From the NCBI RefSeq assembly GCF_025574485.1, contig NZ_JAOBPO010000001.1, positions 689,501-753,500 on the forward strand: DNA of 64,000 bases. Reading direction: 5' to 3'. Positions 37,596 to 46,247 of the stretch are shown here, in pieces; the stretch's first letter is position 1; each line of letters begins with the position of its first letter. The notes under the pieces were generated by a model. That model saw only the letters and a program-made list of their open reading frames with translations. It had not been told where the DNA came from and did not search any database. Position numbers and translations under genes: made by a program. This DNA comes from Kordiimonas aquimaris (GTDB taxonomy: Bacteria; Pseudomonadota; Alphaproteobacteria; Sphingomonadales; Kordiimonadaceae).

Positions 37596-37976
37596 ATGGA
37601 AATAGAAATAAATATGAGCAGCCCAACACCTGTATACGAGCAAATTGTTCAACAGGTGCAGCAGGGCGTACAGAATGGTGCTCTTAATGCTGGTGATAAT
37701 TTGCCAGCTATTCGGCAACTTGCCAATGATTTAGGCCTTAATCAAAACACAGTTGCCAAAGCATACAAACTGCTGGAGCAACAGCATGTTACCGTAAACC
37801 GTGGTCGTAAGGGTACATGTGTACGAGATAGCGCGGCTCAAAACATCATGCAGAATAATAGCCATAATGCAGCCATTCAGCTCCAAACGCTTATACAGTC
37901 GTTTCGTTTGCACGGTATGAGTGCTGAAGACGTTTGTGCTTTGCTGGAAATACAAATCACCCATCTAAAGGAATAA
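37596..37976 (+). CDS. YtrA-type GntR transcriptional regulator
   Basis: 126 residues from the ATG at 37596; the open frame upstream is AT-rich and lies within the operator region. Winged helix at about 8-75 (PVYEQIVQQVQQGV, LPAIRQLANDLGLNQNTVAKAYKLLE). The short C-terminal helical tail (about 90-126) is typical of the YtrA subfamily, which has no effector domain and is normally linked to ABC transporter genes for antibiotic or cell-wall stress. Here the next gene, four bases on, encodes a membrane protein without an ATPase. Confidence 0.9.
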   Translation: MEIEINMSSPTPVYEQIVQQVQQGVQNGALNAGDNLPAIRQLANDLGLNQNTVAKAYKLLEQQHVTVNRGRKGTCVRDSAAQNIMQNNSHNAAIQLQTLIQSFRLHGMSAEDVCALLEIQITHLKE

Positions 37977-37980
37977 TACC

Positions 37981-38811
37981 ATGACTGATACAATCTTGCT
38001 GGTTTTAACCTTTACACAAATACCGGTTTTATTCGTTATAGCTGCACGCATTGCGGTGGCGGTAAATCGTCATTTAGCATTCAAGAGAAACCCTGTTTGG
38101 GTTTCTGAAAACCCAAGCTTTCGTAGTCATTTATTTTTCGAGAGAACGGCAGTCAGCTTATCGTATATGTCAGCAATTGTTCTTTTTGTTACGTATGTAC
38201 ATTTGACTATTGTGGCTTCTCAATCTTCATTATTGTTGATGATGTTCATTGGTCCCATTGTCTATTGGTCGGTGAGTTGTGTGCTATATTTAGTCCTGTT
38301 TCATTTTTTTGTTACGCGCAATATACCGCTACCGAAAAAACGGTCTGCATCAACAGAAGACAGGCGCTTGTCGGCCTACGTTCCTGTGTGGAGTGTGTAT
38401 GTCTCTTACATCTGTTTGTTAAGTATCATGGCTGTTTATGCTTTTGCATTATCAGCAGGCTCTCTAATTGTTGGCTTGGCGATTGCACGGTTATCGGGGT
38501 TGGCCGTTGTTCTTATCATCGGTACTGTAATGCTTCTGGTAGTACTGCGAAGAAAACACAGTGAAATGGAACTTATAATTGGTTCTAATGGGCGTAAGTT
38601 TGAAGTTATAGGCTGTATACTTGTATTATATTTAGGTGTTTTTACAGGTATTTTCCGAATCTTGGGTGATTTTTACGAGGTCTCTTTATTCTCGGATACT
38701 AGTTTCTTCATTGTAATGAGTATTTTAATTCAAGGGTGGTTTATAGGTATGAGTATGCATGCGAAAATAAAAGACATCATGCGCGGATTTTCCCGGCAGA
38801 AAACAGCGTGA
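37981..38811 (+). CDS. Multi-pass membrane protein of unknown family
   Basis: 276 residues with about seven hydrophobic segments (roughly 5-27, 58-78, 84-110, 132-155, 160-187, 208-228, 240-258). I do not recognise it. No ATP-binding, kinase or protease motif is visible; a basic loop (PKKRSASTEDRR) follows segment three. It is four bases from the YtrA-type regulator and surely cotranscribed with it, so it is probably the regulated partner, in the slot where an ABC permease would be expected. Confidence 0.8.
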   Translation: MTDTILLVLTFTQIPVLFVIAARIAVAVNRHLAFKRNPVWVSENPSFRSHLFFERTAVSLSYMSAIVLFVTYVHLTIVASQSSLLLMMFIGPIVYWSVSCVLYLVLFHFFVTRNIPLPKKRSASTEDRRLSAYVPVWSVYVSYICLLSIMAVYAFALSAGSLIVGLAIARLSGLAVVLIIGTVMLLVVLRRKHSEMELIIGSNGRKFEVIGCILVLYLGVFTGIFRILGDFYEVSLFSDTSFFIVMSILIQGWFIGMSMHAKIKDIMRGFSRQKTA

Positions 38812-38912
38812 AATCAGCCAGCCTTTATGTAGCGAAGAAAAAGGTAAAAATGCTTAAAAACTAAGCGTAACAATTGTTAAATAATGGACGTATTACCCAT
38901 AAGCCATTGTCG

Positions 38913-39374
38913 TTAAGGCTCAATATCGAAATGTAATACATCCTCTCGCACACCTAATTTGGTATAAAGCGCAATCGCGGGCGGATCGTCATAGTCTGCT
39001 TGTACAAAAATCACAAAGACCCCTCGAGATTTTGCGATTTCCTTTAGCTGATCAATAAGAGCGGTAGCTATCCCTTTTCGTCGGTGATCTGCATCGACCG
39101 CTAAATCATAAATATAGAATTCGCTGCGTTCTTGCTCAAATTTCTTAAGCTCGTAGGCTGCCAGCCCGCCCACCACATTTTCACCTTGCATGGCAATAAG
39201 CGCAATGAATGTCTCGTCGCTTAGTCGTTTTTTCAGGTAGGCATCACTTGGCTGCGCTTTGGTGTATGTGTCTTCGTCTTCAAACGCAGTACCAAACAGG
39301 TTGAGCAATTGTCTCAGTAGGTAACATTCATCATGCCCTAGCTGTTTTATGGTAGCGGCTATTTTTTCACTCAT
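38913..39374 (-). CDS. AAC(3)-I-like GNAT acetyltransferase
   Basis: 153 residues, the same length and layout as aminoglycoside 3-N-acetyltransferase type I. Family-specific blocks are nearly intact: FIALIAMQGENVVGGLAAY, RSEFYIYDLAVDADHRR, KGIATALIDQLK (acetyl-CoA loop RRKGIA), VQADYDDPPAIALYTKLG and the end HFDIEP. I base the assignment on recall of the AAC(3)-Ia sequence. AAC(3)-I inactivates gentamicin-type aminoglycosides in the cytosol. No integron, attC site or transposase is nearby, so this looks like a chromosomal relative. Activity on aminoglycosides is unproven. Confidence 0.85.
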   Translation of the reverse strand: MSEKIAATIKQLGHDECYLLRQLLNLFGTAFEDEDTYTKAQPSDAYLKKRLSDETFIALIAMQGENVVGGLAAYELKKFEQERSEFYIYDLAVDADHRRKGIATALIDQLKEIAKSRGVFVIFVQADYDDPPAIALYTKLGVREDVLHFDIEP

Positions 39375-39463
39375 AAATCACCCCCTAAACACATGCGGTT
39401 GTCGCGGCGTTATATATATCATTTATCAGGTGTGCTTCTAAGCCTTGAATGTAAGCGTTCACC

Positions 39464-39925
39464 TTAGAGCAAGAGCTTCATGTAAACCACATCTGGCTGT
39501 GGGAAGTGCTCGAATGGTTCGGTCTCTGTAAAGCCGAGGGATTGATATAAAGAGTAGGCAGGTTTCCAGCGTTGCAGTGTATCAAGCAGCATGGTTTTGT
39601 AGCCCAGGGTTTTTGCTTGCTGTATCAAGCGCTCAGCAAGCAAGCGGCCAATGTTGCGCCCTCTACCGGCTGGTTCCACAAACATGCGTTTCATTTCGCA
39701 AACCTTATCACCATCGCTTTCTTTCAATCCGACAGCACCGACAGGTTGGCCGTTTAGCGCGGCGAGTAAAATGAGTTTGTACCCGTCTGGAAAACGAGCC
39801 ATCTCGCTAGAAAACCCCTGATATTCAATTGAATAGTCAAGGCTGTCAGCATAAGCCTGAAATAGTTTCTTTGCCGATGCAAAATCGCTTTGTTGTTCAG
39901 CCGTGATTATCTTGACTTCACCCAT
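39464..39925 (-). CDS. GNAT N-acetyltransferase
   Basis: 153 residues from the ATG that overlaps the end of the MarR-GNAT gene by 8 bases; a longer frame has no support. GNAT features are KRMFVEPAGRGRNIGRLLAERL (acetyl-CoA loop GRGRNIG) and KPAYSLYQSLGF. The substrate is unknown. Overlap with the upstream gene implies cotranscription and translational coupling. Confidence 0.88.
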   Translation of the reverse strand: MGEVKIITAEQQSDFASAKKLFQAYADSLDYSIEYQGFSSEMARFPDGYKLILLAALNGQPVGAVGLKESDGDKVCEMKRMFVEPAGRGRNIGRLLAERLIQQAKTLGYKTMLLDTLQRWKPAYSLYQSLGFTETEPFEHFPQPDVVYMKLLL

Positions 39926-40886
39926 GCTGTGCCCCGAGCTTGGGGTTGATCCACTCCATATAATGGTTTGATCGACTGTAAGGGCTGGAATAGGGATTTG
40001 GTTTTTCAATGAAACCTAATTTCTCATATAGCTTCAGCGCCGGTGCGAGTATGGTGTTCGTTTCCAGGAACAAAGTTGTTCCGCCGCGCGCCACAAAACG
40101 TTCAATCACCTTTTTGCATAATGCTTTACCCATTCCGCCTTGTTGCACATCTGGGTCTACCGCAAGTTTGGTGAGCTCGAACACGCCGGTGTTTTTACGC
40201 TTCATCGCGACTGTACCGTGTACCGCATTATTGCTGACAGCGAAGAATATTTCCCCACCCTCATTTAGTATAGTACTTTCCGGGTCAGACAATAAAACGG
40301 TGTCCAGCGGTTCCACTTCAAAATATTCGTTCAACCAGCGCATATTCAAATCATGAAAAGCTTGCCGCCATTTATTGTCATACGGCTTGATTTCGAATGC
40401 ATGCGCTCTGCTTGGTGTCGTCAATTTGGCTTGCACGCGGTCATAAAGGCTTGTTTTCCCGAGGGCCTGTTCAAGGCGGGTGAGGCTGTCCATAAAATCG
40501 ATACCTGTTTCTGCAATGGCGTCTTTCATCGCTTCTTCAATTGCGTTCCATGTAGGCCCAAGTGTGCTGATAATCTGCTGACCCTTGGCTGTTAACACGA
40601 CATTTTTTTGCCGGGCATCATTGGTCGCATGAGTGTCGAAAATGCCCAGATTAACAAGTTTCTTTACTGTTTGGCTTACAGCGGAGTGGCTGAAACCAGC
40701 AGCTTCAGCAATATCGTTAATTGTTTGCGGGCCGCGCTGTGCCACAGCATAAATTGCATAAAAATGCCCAACTTTAATCGCTACATTTTTATCAGCATAA
40801 AGGCGTTCGCCGCTTGCCGTGAAAAGCTCGATCAGGCGCCGCATACGCGTGCCAAGGCCTAATTCAAAGTACAGTTCTTTATTCAT
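39918..40886 (-). CDS. MarR regulator fused to GNAT acetyltransferase
   Basis: 322 residues from the ATG; a GTG three codons earlier is also possible. The N-terminal MarR winged helix (about 30-145; INDIAEAAGFSHSAVSQTVKKL, then a DARQKNVVLTAKGQ wing) is joined to a C-terminal GNAT domain (about 165-315; LTKLAVDPDVQQGGMGKALCKK, PALKLYEKLGF). This bifunctional architecture is known in actinobacteria and proteobacteria but mostly uncharacterised. It may sense and modify a small molecule or a protein. It overlaps a second GNAT gene downstream. Confidence 0.9.
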   Translation of the reverse strand: MNKELYFELGLGTRMRRLIELFTASGERLYADKNVAIKVGHFYAIYAVAQRGPQTINDIAEAAGFSHSAVSQTVKKLVNLGIFDTHATNDARQKNVVLTAKGQQIISTLGPTWNAIEEAMKDAIAETGIDFMDSLTRLEQALGKTSLYDRVQAKLTTPSRAHAFEIKPYDNKWRQAFHDLNMRWLNEYFEVEPLDTVLLSDPESTILNEGGEIFFAVSNNAVHGTVAMKRKNTGVFELTKLAVDPDVQQGGMGKALCKKVIERFVARGGTTLFLETNTILAPALKLYEKLGFIEKPNPYSSPYSRSNHYMEWINPKLGAQHG

Positions 40887-40905
40887 GATTATCACTTATC
40901 TATAT

Positions 40906-40930
40906 TTACGTAAGTACTTATATAATAAGT
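40906..40930. promoter_or_regulatory. Candidate MarR operator
   Basis: TTACGTAA (40906-40913) and, three bases on, ACTTAT-ATA-ATAAGT (40916-40930), both perfect inverted repeats, lie 20-44 bases upstream of the MarR-GNAT start. AT-rich palindromes of this size are typical MarR autoregulatory sites. Confidence 0.55.
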
Positions 40931-41054
40931 TGCAAAGTAGACTCAAGGAAAGAATTTGATATTGTTTAAATGTTAAATGTCAGCCAGCGTTTTATATCCA
41001 GAATACAATGAAAACGGATTTAAAGTACGGAGCGCTTCAGGTCAGGTGTGTATT

Positions 41055-41579
41055 TTAATCTAGGGTTTCGCCAGGGTAAACGCCCCAAAGATGCCTGCGT
41101 TCAATCCAGCCGCTTTCACCTGCAATTTCTATCTCACACCACAGGCCTTCACACCCTTCAACCAGACCGATCACACCGGCTTCTGCGATGACAACAGGTT
41201 CAGCGTTCAATGCAGGGTTTGCATATAGTTCTCTGGTCTTGCCGCGTATCATTACTGTGCGCGGCCCGAACAGCAAGGACACAAGCATCCAGCCAGTTGT
41301 GCCTTCATGGTCGCGTACCTGCCGCCATGCACCGTATTCGTCGATAATCTCCAGCGGCAGGTTCTGGCGTTCATACACCCAGTCCACTGGGTATTGCCGT
41401 CCGGGGCCTGTTCGCATGAAGGCTTTACTGGCGCTTAAGGATACGAATCGGGGAAGCGGATTGCCGCTTGGTCCAACTTTTTGCGCGGTAGCAGGCATAA
41501 GGCCAGACATCGCCGCTGCTGCCATTACAGTCGCAATCGCTACGGTTACAAACGATTTCATTGATATCTTGTTGGTCAT
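41055..41579 (-). CDS. Exported SH3-domain protein
   Basis: 174 residues with a signal peptide (about 7-33, ending MPATAQK). Two bacterial SH3-like repeats follow: about 48-105 (AFMRTGPGRQYPVDWVYER, TTGWMLVSLL) and about 108-170 (ESGWIERRHLWGVYPGE). The family is periplasmic and is presumed to bind peptidoglycan or peptides. It is divergent from the hydroxyacid dehydrogenase gene, an arrangement often seen in alphaproteobacteria. Confidence 0.88.
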   Translation of the reverse strand: MTNKISMKSFVTVAIATVMAAAAMSGLMPATAQKVGPSGNPLPRFVSLSASKAFMRTGPGRQYPVDWVYERQNLPLEIIDEYGAWRQVRDHEGTTGWMLVSLLFGPRTVMIRGKTRELYANPALNAEPVVIAEAGVIGLVEGCEGLWCEIEIAGESGWIERRHLWGVYPGETLD

Positions 41580-41720
41580 TGTCTTTCAGTATCGCTTGTC
41601 ATTTGAAACACGGTTCACCATCTGCTAGGTAACGCACATATTTGTCCACTAAGTACGCTATTGGCAAGGGTTGTTCGTTAAACATCCCAAATCAGCCGAC
41701 AGAAAAGGTTATTTCGTCAC

Positions 41721-42713
41721 ATGAGTCAAACAGGAAACCGCACGCGTCCCAAGGTAATTGTGACTCGCAAACTACCTGATAGCATCGAAACACGCATGGC
41801 AGAGCTTTTTGACGTGACGTTTAATTTAGCTGACAAGCCCTTGACTGCAGAGCAGTTAAAGAAAGCCGTAGCTGAGGCAGATGTGTTGGTGCCAACCGTT
41901 ACAGATGATATCACAGCAGACATAATCGCTGCTGCGGGTGAGCAGTTAAAACTGATTGCCAATTTTGGTGCAGGCGTTGATCATATCGACCTAACGGCAG
42001 CAAAAGAAAAAAGCATCATCGTCACCAACACGCCGGGCGTTTTAACGGAAGATACGGCTGACCTTACAATGGCCCTGCTGTTGTCAGTACCGCGGCGTTT
42101 GTTTGAAGGCGAAAAAATTCTGCGATCAGGTGACTGGACCGGATGGACACCTACGTTCCTGATGGGTCGCCGTATTCAGGGTAAACGTCTAGGCATTATT
42201 GGTATGGGCCGCATTGGTCGCGCGGTGGCGCGGCGCGCCAAAGCTTTTAACATGTCGGTGCATTATCATAATCGGTCTCGTTTGCCGGCAGATGTGGAAG
42301 CTGAGCTTGAGGCAACATATTGGGAAGATCTGGATCAGATGCTTACCCGCATGGATGTTATCTCGGTGAATTGCCCGCTGACAGAAGAAACAAACCGTTT
42401 GTTGGATAGGGAGCGCTTGAAAAAACTACAACCACACGCCTTTATCATTAACACAGCGCGCGGCGAAATTATTGACGAGGAAGCGCTGGCTGACCTGATC
42501 GAGGTTGGACGTATTGCAGGCGCAGGCCTTGATGTGTTCGAACAGGAACCAACCATCAACCCCAAGCTGCTTGAGCTTGAGAATGTCGTGCTTTTGCCGC
42601 ATATGGGCAGCGCAACAGTAGAAGCGCGTATGGCGATGGGAGAAAAGGTGCTGATTAACATCCGCGCCTATGTGGACAGCCACCGTCCGCCGGACCGTGT
42701 GCTGCCTATCTAA
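41721..42713 (+). CDS. D-2-hydroxyacid dehydrogenase (glyoxylate/hydroxypyruvate reductase)
   Basis: 330 residues. The NAD(P)-binding motif GMGRIG is at 161-166. The catalytic residues are R247 (NTARGEI), E276 (DVFEQEP) and H294 (LLPHMGSAT). NHxRxR after the second strand (HYHNRSR) suggests NADP(H) preference, as in GhrB/GRHPR. It reduces glyoxylate and hydroxypyruvate in the cytosol. A strong terminator follows. Confidence 0.93.
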   Translation: MSQTGNRTRPKVIVTRKLPDSIETRMAELFDVTFNLADKPLTAEQLKKAVAEADVLVPTVTDDITADIIAAAGEQLKLIANFGAGVDHIDLTAAKEKSIIVTNTPGVLTEDTADLTMALLLSVPRRLFEGEKILRSGDWTGWTPTFLMGRRIQGKRLGIIGMGRIGRAVARRAKAFNMSVHYHNRSRLPADVEAELEATYWEDLDQMLTRMDVISVNCPLTEETNRLLDRERLKKLQPHAFIINTARGEIIDEEALADLIEVGRIAGAGLDVFEQEPTINPKLLELENVVLLPHMGSATVEARMAMGEKVLINIRAYVDSHRPPDRVLPI

Positions 42714-42736
42714 CGCACCATTATCTATGCAATAAA

Positions 42737-42778
42737 AAAGACCACCTGCTGAGAAGCAAGTGGTCTTTAATTTTAACG
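42737..42778. terminator. Bidirectional intrinsic terminator
   Basis: Nine perfect pairs AAAGACCAC/GTGGTCTTT extended by TGCT/AGCA around a GAGA loop (42737-42768), then TAATTTTAA. On the minus strand the stem is followed by TTTTTTATT, so it serves both convergent genes. Confidence 0.88.
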
Positions 42779-42790
42779 TACAAGGTTACT

Positions 42791-43171
42791 TTAGCTCATC
42801 AAATGTAGCGCGCAAATCTTGTTGCCTGATGGGTCGCGCAAATAAGCCAGATACATTTTTGTACCACCGCCTTCACGAACACCCGGTGGGTCTTCAATTG
42901 CTGTACCGCCGTTCTCTAAGCCTGCCTTGTGCCATGCATCAGCTTCTTCAGGGCTTGCTGCAGCAAAACCAATTGTGCTGCCGTTGGCGCCGGTAGCTGG
43001 GTTGCCGTCAATGGGCTTACTCAGGGAGAAAATGCCACTTTTTTCATAGTAAAAGCAGCGGCCTTTTTCATCCATTACACCCGGTTTGCGACCGAGTGTC
43101 GCGAGAATGGCATCATAAAATTTCTTGGATTCAGCAACATCGTTGGCACCAAGCATAATATGGCTAAACAT
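42791..43171 (-). CDS. VOC (glyoxalase/bleomycin-resistance) family protein
   Basis: 126 residues with the paired beta-alpha-beta-beta-beta fold of vicinal oxygen chelate proteins: MFSHIMLGANDVAESKKFYDAIL, GFAAASPEEADAWH, and YLAYLRDPSGNKICALH. Candidate metal ligands are H4 and the C-terminal H123 region. The substrate is unknown. It ends at the shared terminator at 42737-42768. Confidence 0.9.
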   Translation of the reverse strand: MFSHIMLGANDVAESKKFYDAILATLGRKPGVMDEKGRCFYYEKSGIFSLSKPIDGNPATGANGSTIGFAAASPEEADAWHKAGLENGGTAIEDPPGVREGGGTKMYLAYLRDPSGNKICALHLMS

Positions 43172-43285
43172 AATCAGCTTTCTTTCATTGTTGAGGTTGC
43201 CCGTAATGTATGACGTACGCCGCCCAAGTCAACGGTGAACGAAAATATCACTCACATGTGTTTGGGTCATAGGCTTGCGCGCTGC

Positions 43286-43681
43286 CTATGCCTCTTTCCG
43301 GTATGTCCATAGCAACAGCACAAGCCCTGTGATGATGAAGATAGCAAAGCCGGACAATGGCCATGAGTTTACATACCATTGTTCGCCCCATTCAAACTCG
43401 CCTGACATGATGCGCCGCCAACCAGCGAAATGCTGGGTAGCCCCAACGGCAAACCCGAACGCGCCAATCACTGTTGCAACATAGCGCACAATCCACCCCG
43501 GATTGGGAAACAGCATCATGAGGCCCAGCAGGCCGATAACGGTGCGCTGTGTCCGGCAAAACGGACATACATAAACCATACCCATCAGCTCGATAGTCCA
43601 TGTGAAAATAGAAATAATAACAGCGAGCAGCCCAACAATCATTTTGTTGCGCCATAACCAGTGTAAAAGGCGGTCTTCCAT
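43286..43681 (-). CDS. DsbB-like membrane protein with single CxxC
   Basis: About 131 residues from the ATG after GGGGAAG; the longer frame has no good start. Four hydrophobic segments (about 14-32, 42-58, 65-88, 105-125) are visible. After the first comes VYVCPFCRTQRTVIG, resembling the C-x2-C-x3-QR quinone-linked motif of DsbB. The second periplasmic Cys pair of DsbB is absent. I infer a DsbB/VKOR-like redox relay or a reduced derivative of it. No DsbA-like gene is adjacent. Confidence 0.72.
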   Translation of the reverse strand: MEDRLLHWLWRNKMIVGLLAVIISIFTWTIELMGMVYVCPFCRTQRTVIGLLGLMMLFPNPGWIVRYVATVIGAFGFAVGATQHFAGWRRIMSGEFEWGEQWYVNSWPLSGFAIFIITGLVLLLWTYRKEA

Positions 43682-43861
43682 AAAGCTTCCCCGTGCTTTT
43701 GAGCTCACCCCCATGAGCCCGGTTGAATATCCTTAAGACTGTAAGCGGGGCTGTGCATCAGTCGCAAGACCAATGCGACAAGCTGTGTGCAAGTGAAGTT
43801 GGCTTAGTGGCTGAAGTTGAAGGCTTATATGTGAGTGTAAATACCTTTATCAGCTGTTGCA

Positions 43862-46093
43862 TTAAAATAGCTGACCGATGAAGAGGAAGGCTGCTGCCTC
43901 GCCTCTGCTGCCAATACCGCCGCCCAAATATATCGGGCCGATCAATGTGTCAGCACCAACAAAAAGACTTGAACTCCATTTCAGGTCGCCGAGGCTGATG
44001 TCACTGGTGTCGTTCCATACGTTTCCGGTTTCAAGTGTTGCGCCCACATACAGCGGTGTTTGTGCAAGATAGCCTAGGCCACCACCAACTTTGCGGTAAT
44101 AAACAGCGCTTAAAACACCACCATGATTGCCGCTTAATTGCCCGGGTGCAAAAGCGGTGAGGTTGGTGAAACCACCTAATGAAATCAGGTCTGTTTCGTC
44201 AGGTGTGCCGTTAAACGTGGTTGCGGCAAGAAAGTTTATTCCAAGCGTATTATCGCCCCATGAAAATGGCTTGTAGAAACCGACTTGCAGATTATCAACC
44301 TGCCCGTCACCCCCCAGTAACGAGAGATCGTTACCATAGCCTATTTCAAACCCAAGCCCTTCGTGCGGGAAGCGGGGGTTGTCGAGTGTGTCGATTTCAA
44401 ATTCAGCAACAAACCTGCTGGAATCTACTTTTACAATAACATCGCGCGGTAATCCTATACGGCCTCTAATCCGGCTATAATTGCGCTGCAATCCTGCACG
44501 CAAGGTTCCCCATACACCAAAGTTTCGACCCGCACCTAACTGGAAGGTTGCACCTGTAACGCGGGCCTGACCAAGCAATGCATCCGTGCCGTCATTAGCT
44601 GAAATATTTTGGTTTAGCTCGGTCACGTCAGCATTGGCAAACACGTAAAAGCGGTCATTAAAATCCAGTGGTTGGTAAATCTCTGTGAATAGCCCAAGCT
44701 GATCACCAATTGTAGCGCGTGCAGCGAATTCACCGCCGCGTGAGTTTAGTGCAAGCTGGTTCAGGCCAAAGGCGAGCTGAAAGCCGCTTTCGCCGTCAAA
44801 ATTATCTTGCATGGCCAGCCCGAACCGCAGCTGGGTATTGCCGTAATCTTTCCCGCGTGCGCGTACTTCAATGCCGGTAAGATCGTCGTCTTTAACTTTG
44901 CGGTAGCCGACTTCTTCAAATAGCTGCAAACCGTGCAGGCGAGTCAGGTCATGTGATAATTGCTGCGCGTCCAGTGGTTCGCCGGTGGTTTGTGAAACAC
45001 GTGCGCGAATGGCTTCATCCGAGAGCGCTGACGTATTGTTGATACGCACAAAGTCAATCACTTGATCGGTGTTTGCCTCAAGTGTGCGGCTGGCAAGGTG
45101 CATACGCCAGGCAGCATCTGGTAACGCTAGGGCAGACAGTTTTCCCTCAGCGGCGCGCGCTGCAACTGCACCCAGTGGCACAGCATCGCCTGTGCGTTCA
45201 AACTCCACCAAACCAATATCATTCACCTGCGGGCGGATCACAATATCACTGTCACGCAGCGTTGCCATTTGTGCAGCGGCATTTGCGTTTGTCATAATCA
45301 GTGAAAGCTGGTTGATAACAGACGTAAAAGATTCCAGATCGTCTCGTTTTTTCAGCGGTGTACTTATATCCACTACAATAACGATATCCACGCCCATCGC
45401 GCGGGCAACATCAATGGGAATGTTGTTTGCAACGCCGCCGTCGACCAGAATTTGATCGTTTAGCTCCACAGGGGGGAAAAGGGCAGGCACTGCCATGCTG
45501 GCAACCATGGCTGACGCGAGATCACCTTTGCCGAGTACCACAGCCTTACCGGTTTCAAGATTAGTGGCTACTGCACGAAACGGGATAGCGAGATTGTCAA
45601 AATCACGCACATCTGCCGCACCGGTAGATAGTTCGCGCAGCAATAACCGCAGGTTGTTAGGGTTAACAAGGCCAGACGGCAGCTTTAGCTTACCTTCTTT
45701 GATACCCACCCTGAACTTGATCAGGAAGCCGTCATCGTCCTGCTTCCTGCGGAATGAGCGGTCTTTGCGCGGTGCCGTGGTGGACAGGGCTTCCTGCCAG
45801 TCCAGTGTATTTAAAATTTCGGTTAGTTCATCTGCGGAATACCCCGAGGCATACAGGCCGCCGACCAACGCACCAAAACTGGTACCAGCGATAGCATCAA
45901 TCGGGATGCGGTTCTCTTCAAGAACTTTCAACACACCCAGATGCGCAGCACCGCGTGCGCCGCCGCCTGACAGAACGAGACCGACCTTGGGTCGTTCCTG
46001 CTTGGTGGTTGCACTATCTGCCTGTGAATGTGCAGCGCCAGTTGCCAGTGCAACGATCATAAGAAAGTATGCGGTAAGATTGATGCGAACCAT
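43862..46093 (-). CDS. Patatin-like phospholipase fused to Omp85-type barrel (PlpD-like)
   Basis: 743 residues with a signal peptide (about 1-26). The patatin domain (about 35-230) has the oxyanion GGGARG, nucleophile S72 in GTSFG and catalytic D218 in DGG. A POTRA-like segment (about 330-405) and a 16-strand Omp85/bacterial surface antigen barrel (about 410-743) ending QLF follow. This is the layout of PlpD-type type Vd autotransporters, in which the barrel presents or secretes the lipase. Substrates are phospholipids or lysophospholipids. Confidence 0.93.
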   Translation of the reverse strand: MVRINLTAYFLMIVALATGAAHSQADSATTKQERPKVGLVLSGGGARGAAHLGVLKVLEENRIPIDAIAGTSFGALVGGLYASGYSADELTEILNTLDWQEALSTTAPRKDRSFRRKQDDDGFLIKFRVGIKEGKLKLPSGLVNPNNLRLLLRELSTGAADVRDFDNLAIPFRAVATNLETGKAVVLGKGDLASAMVASMAVPALFPPVELNDQILVDGGVANNIPIDVARAMGVDIVIVVDISTPLKKRDDLESFTSVINQLSLIMTNANAAAQMATLRDSDIVIRPQVNDIGLVEFERTGDAVPLGAVAARAAEGKLSALALPDAAWRMHLASRTLEANTDQVIDFVRINNTSALSDEAIRARVSQTTGEPLDAQQLSHDLTRLHGLQLFEEVGYRKVKDDDLTGIEVRARGKDYGNTQLRFGLAMQDNFDGESGFQLAFGLNQLALNSRGGEFAARATIGDQLGLFTEIYQPLDFNDRFYVFANADVTELNQNISANDGTDALLGQARVTGATFQLGAGRNFGVWGTLRAGLQRNYSRIRGRIGLPRDVIVKVDSSRFVAEFEIDTLDNPRFPHEGLGFEIGYGNDLSLLGGDGQVDNLQVGFYKPFSWGDNTLGINFLAATTFNGTPDETDLISLGGFTNLTAFAPGQLSGNHGGVLSAVYYRKVGGGLGYLAQTPLYVGATLETGNVWNDTSDISLGDLKWSSSLFVGADTLIGPIYLGGGIGSRGEAAAFLFIGQLF

Positions 46094-46172
46094 TGTGTTT
46101 CCTCGAATGTCTGAACCACCGAGGACCGTTTAATCATGCCTTTGCGTTGGCGTCTACCAACTTAAACGAACA

Positions 46173-46200
46173 AGGGTGCTGACACGCATGCCAACACCCT
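46173..46200 (-). terminator. Hairpin after the metalloprotease gene
   Basis: AGGGTG/CACCCT with a 16-base loop between the metalloprotease stop and the patatin start, followed on the minus strand by TGTTCGTTT. A weak intrinsic terminator. Confidence 0.5.
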
Positions 46201-46247
46201 CTTTTAGTCCAGATGCTTTGAATGCATCTCTATGGTTTTAATGTCGA

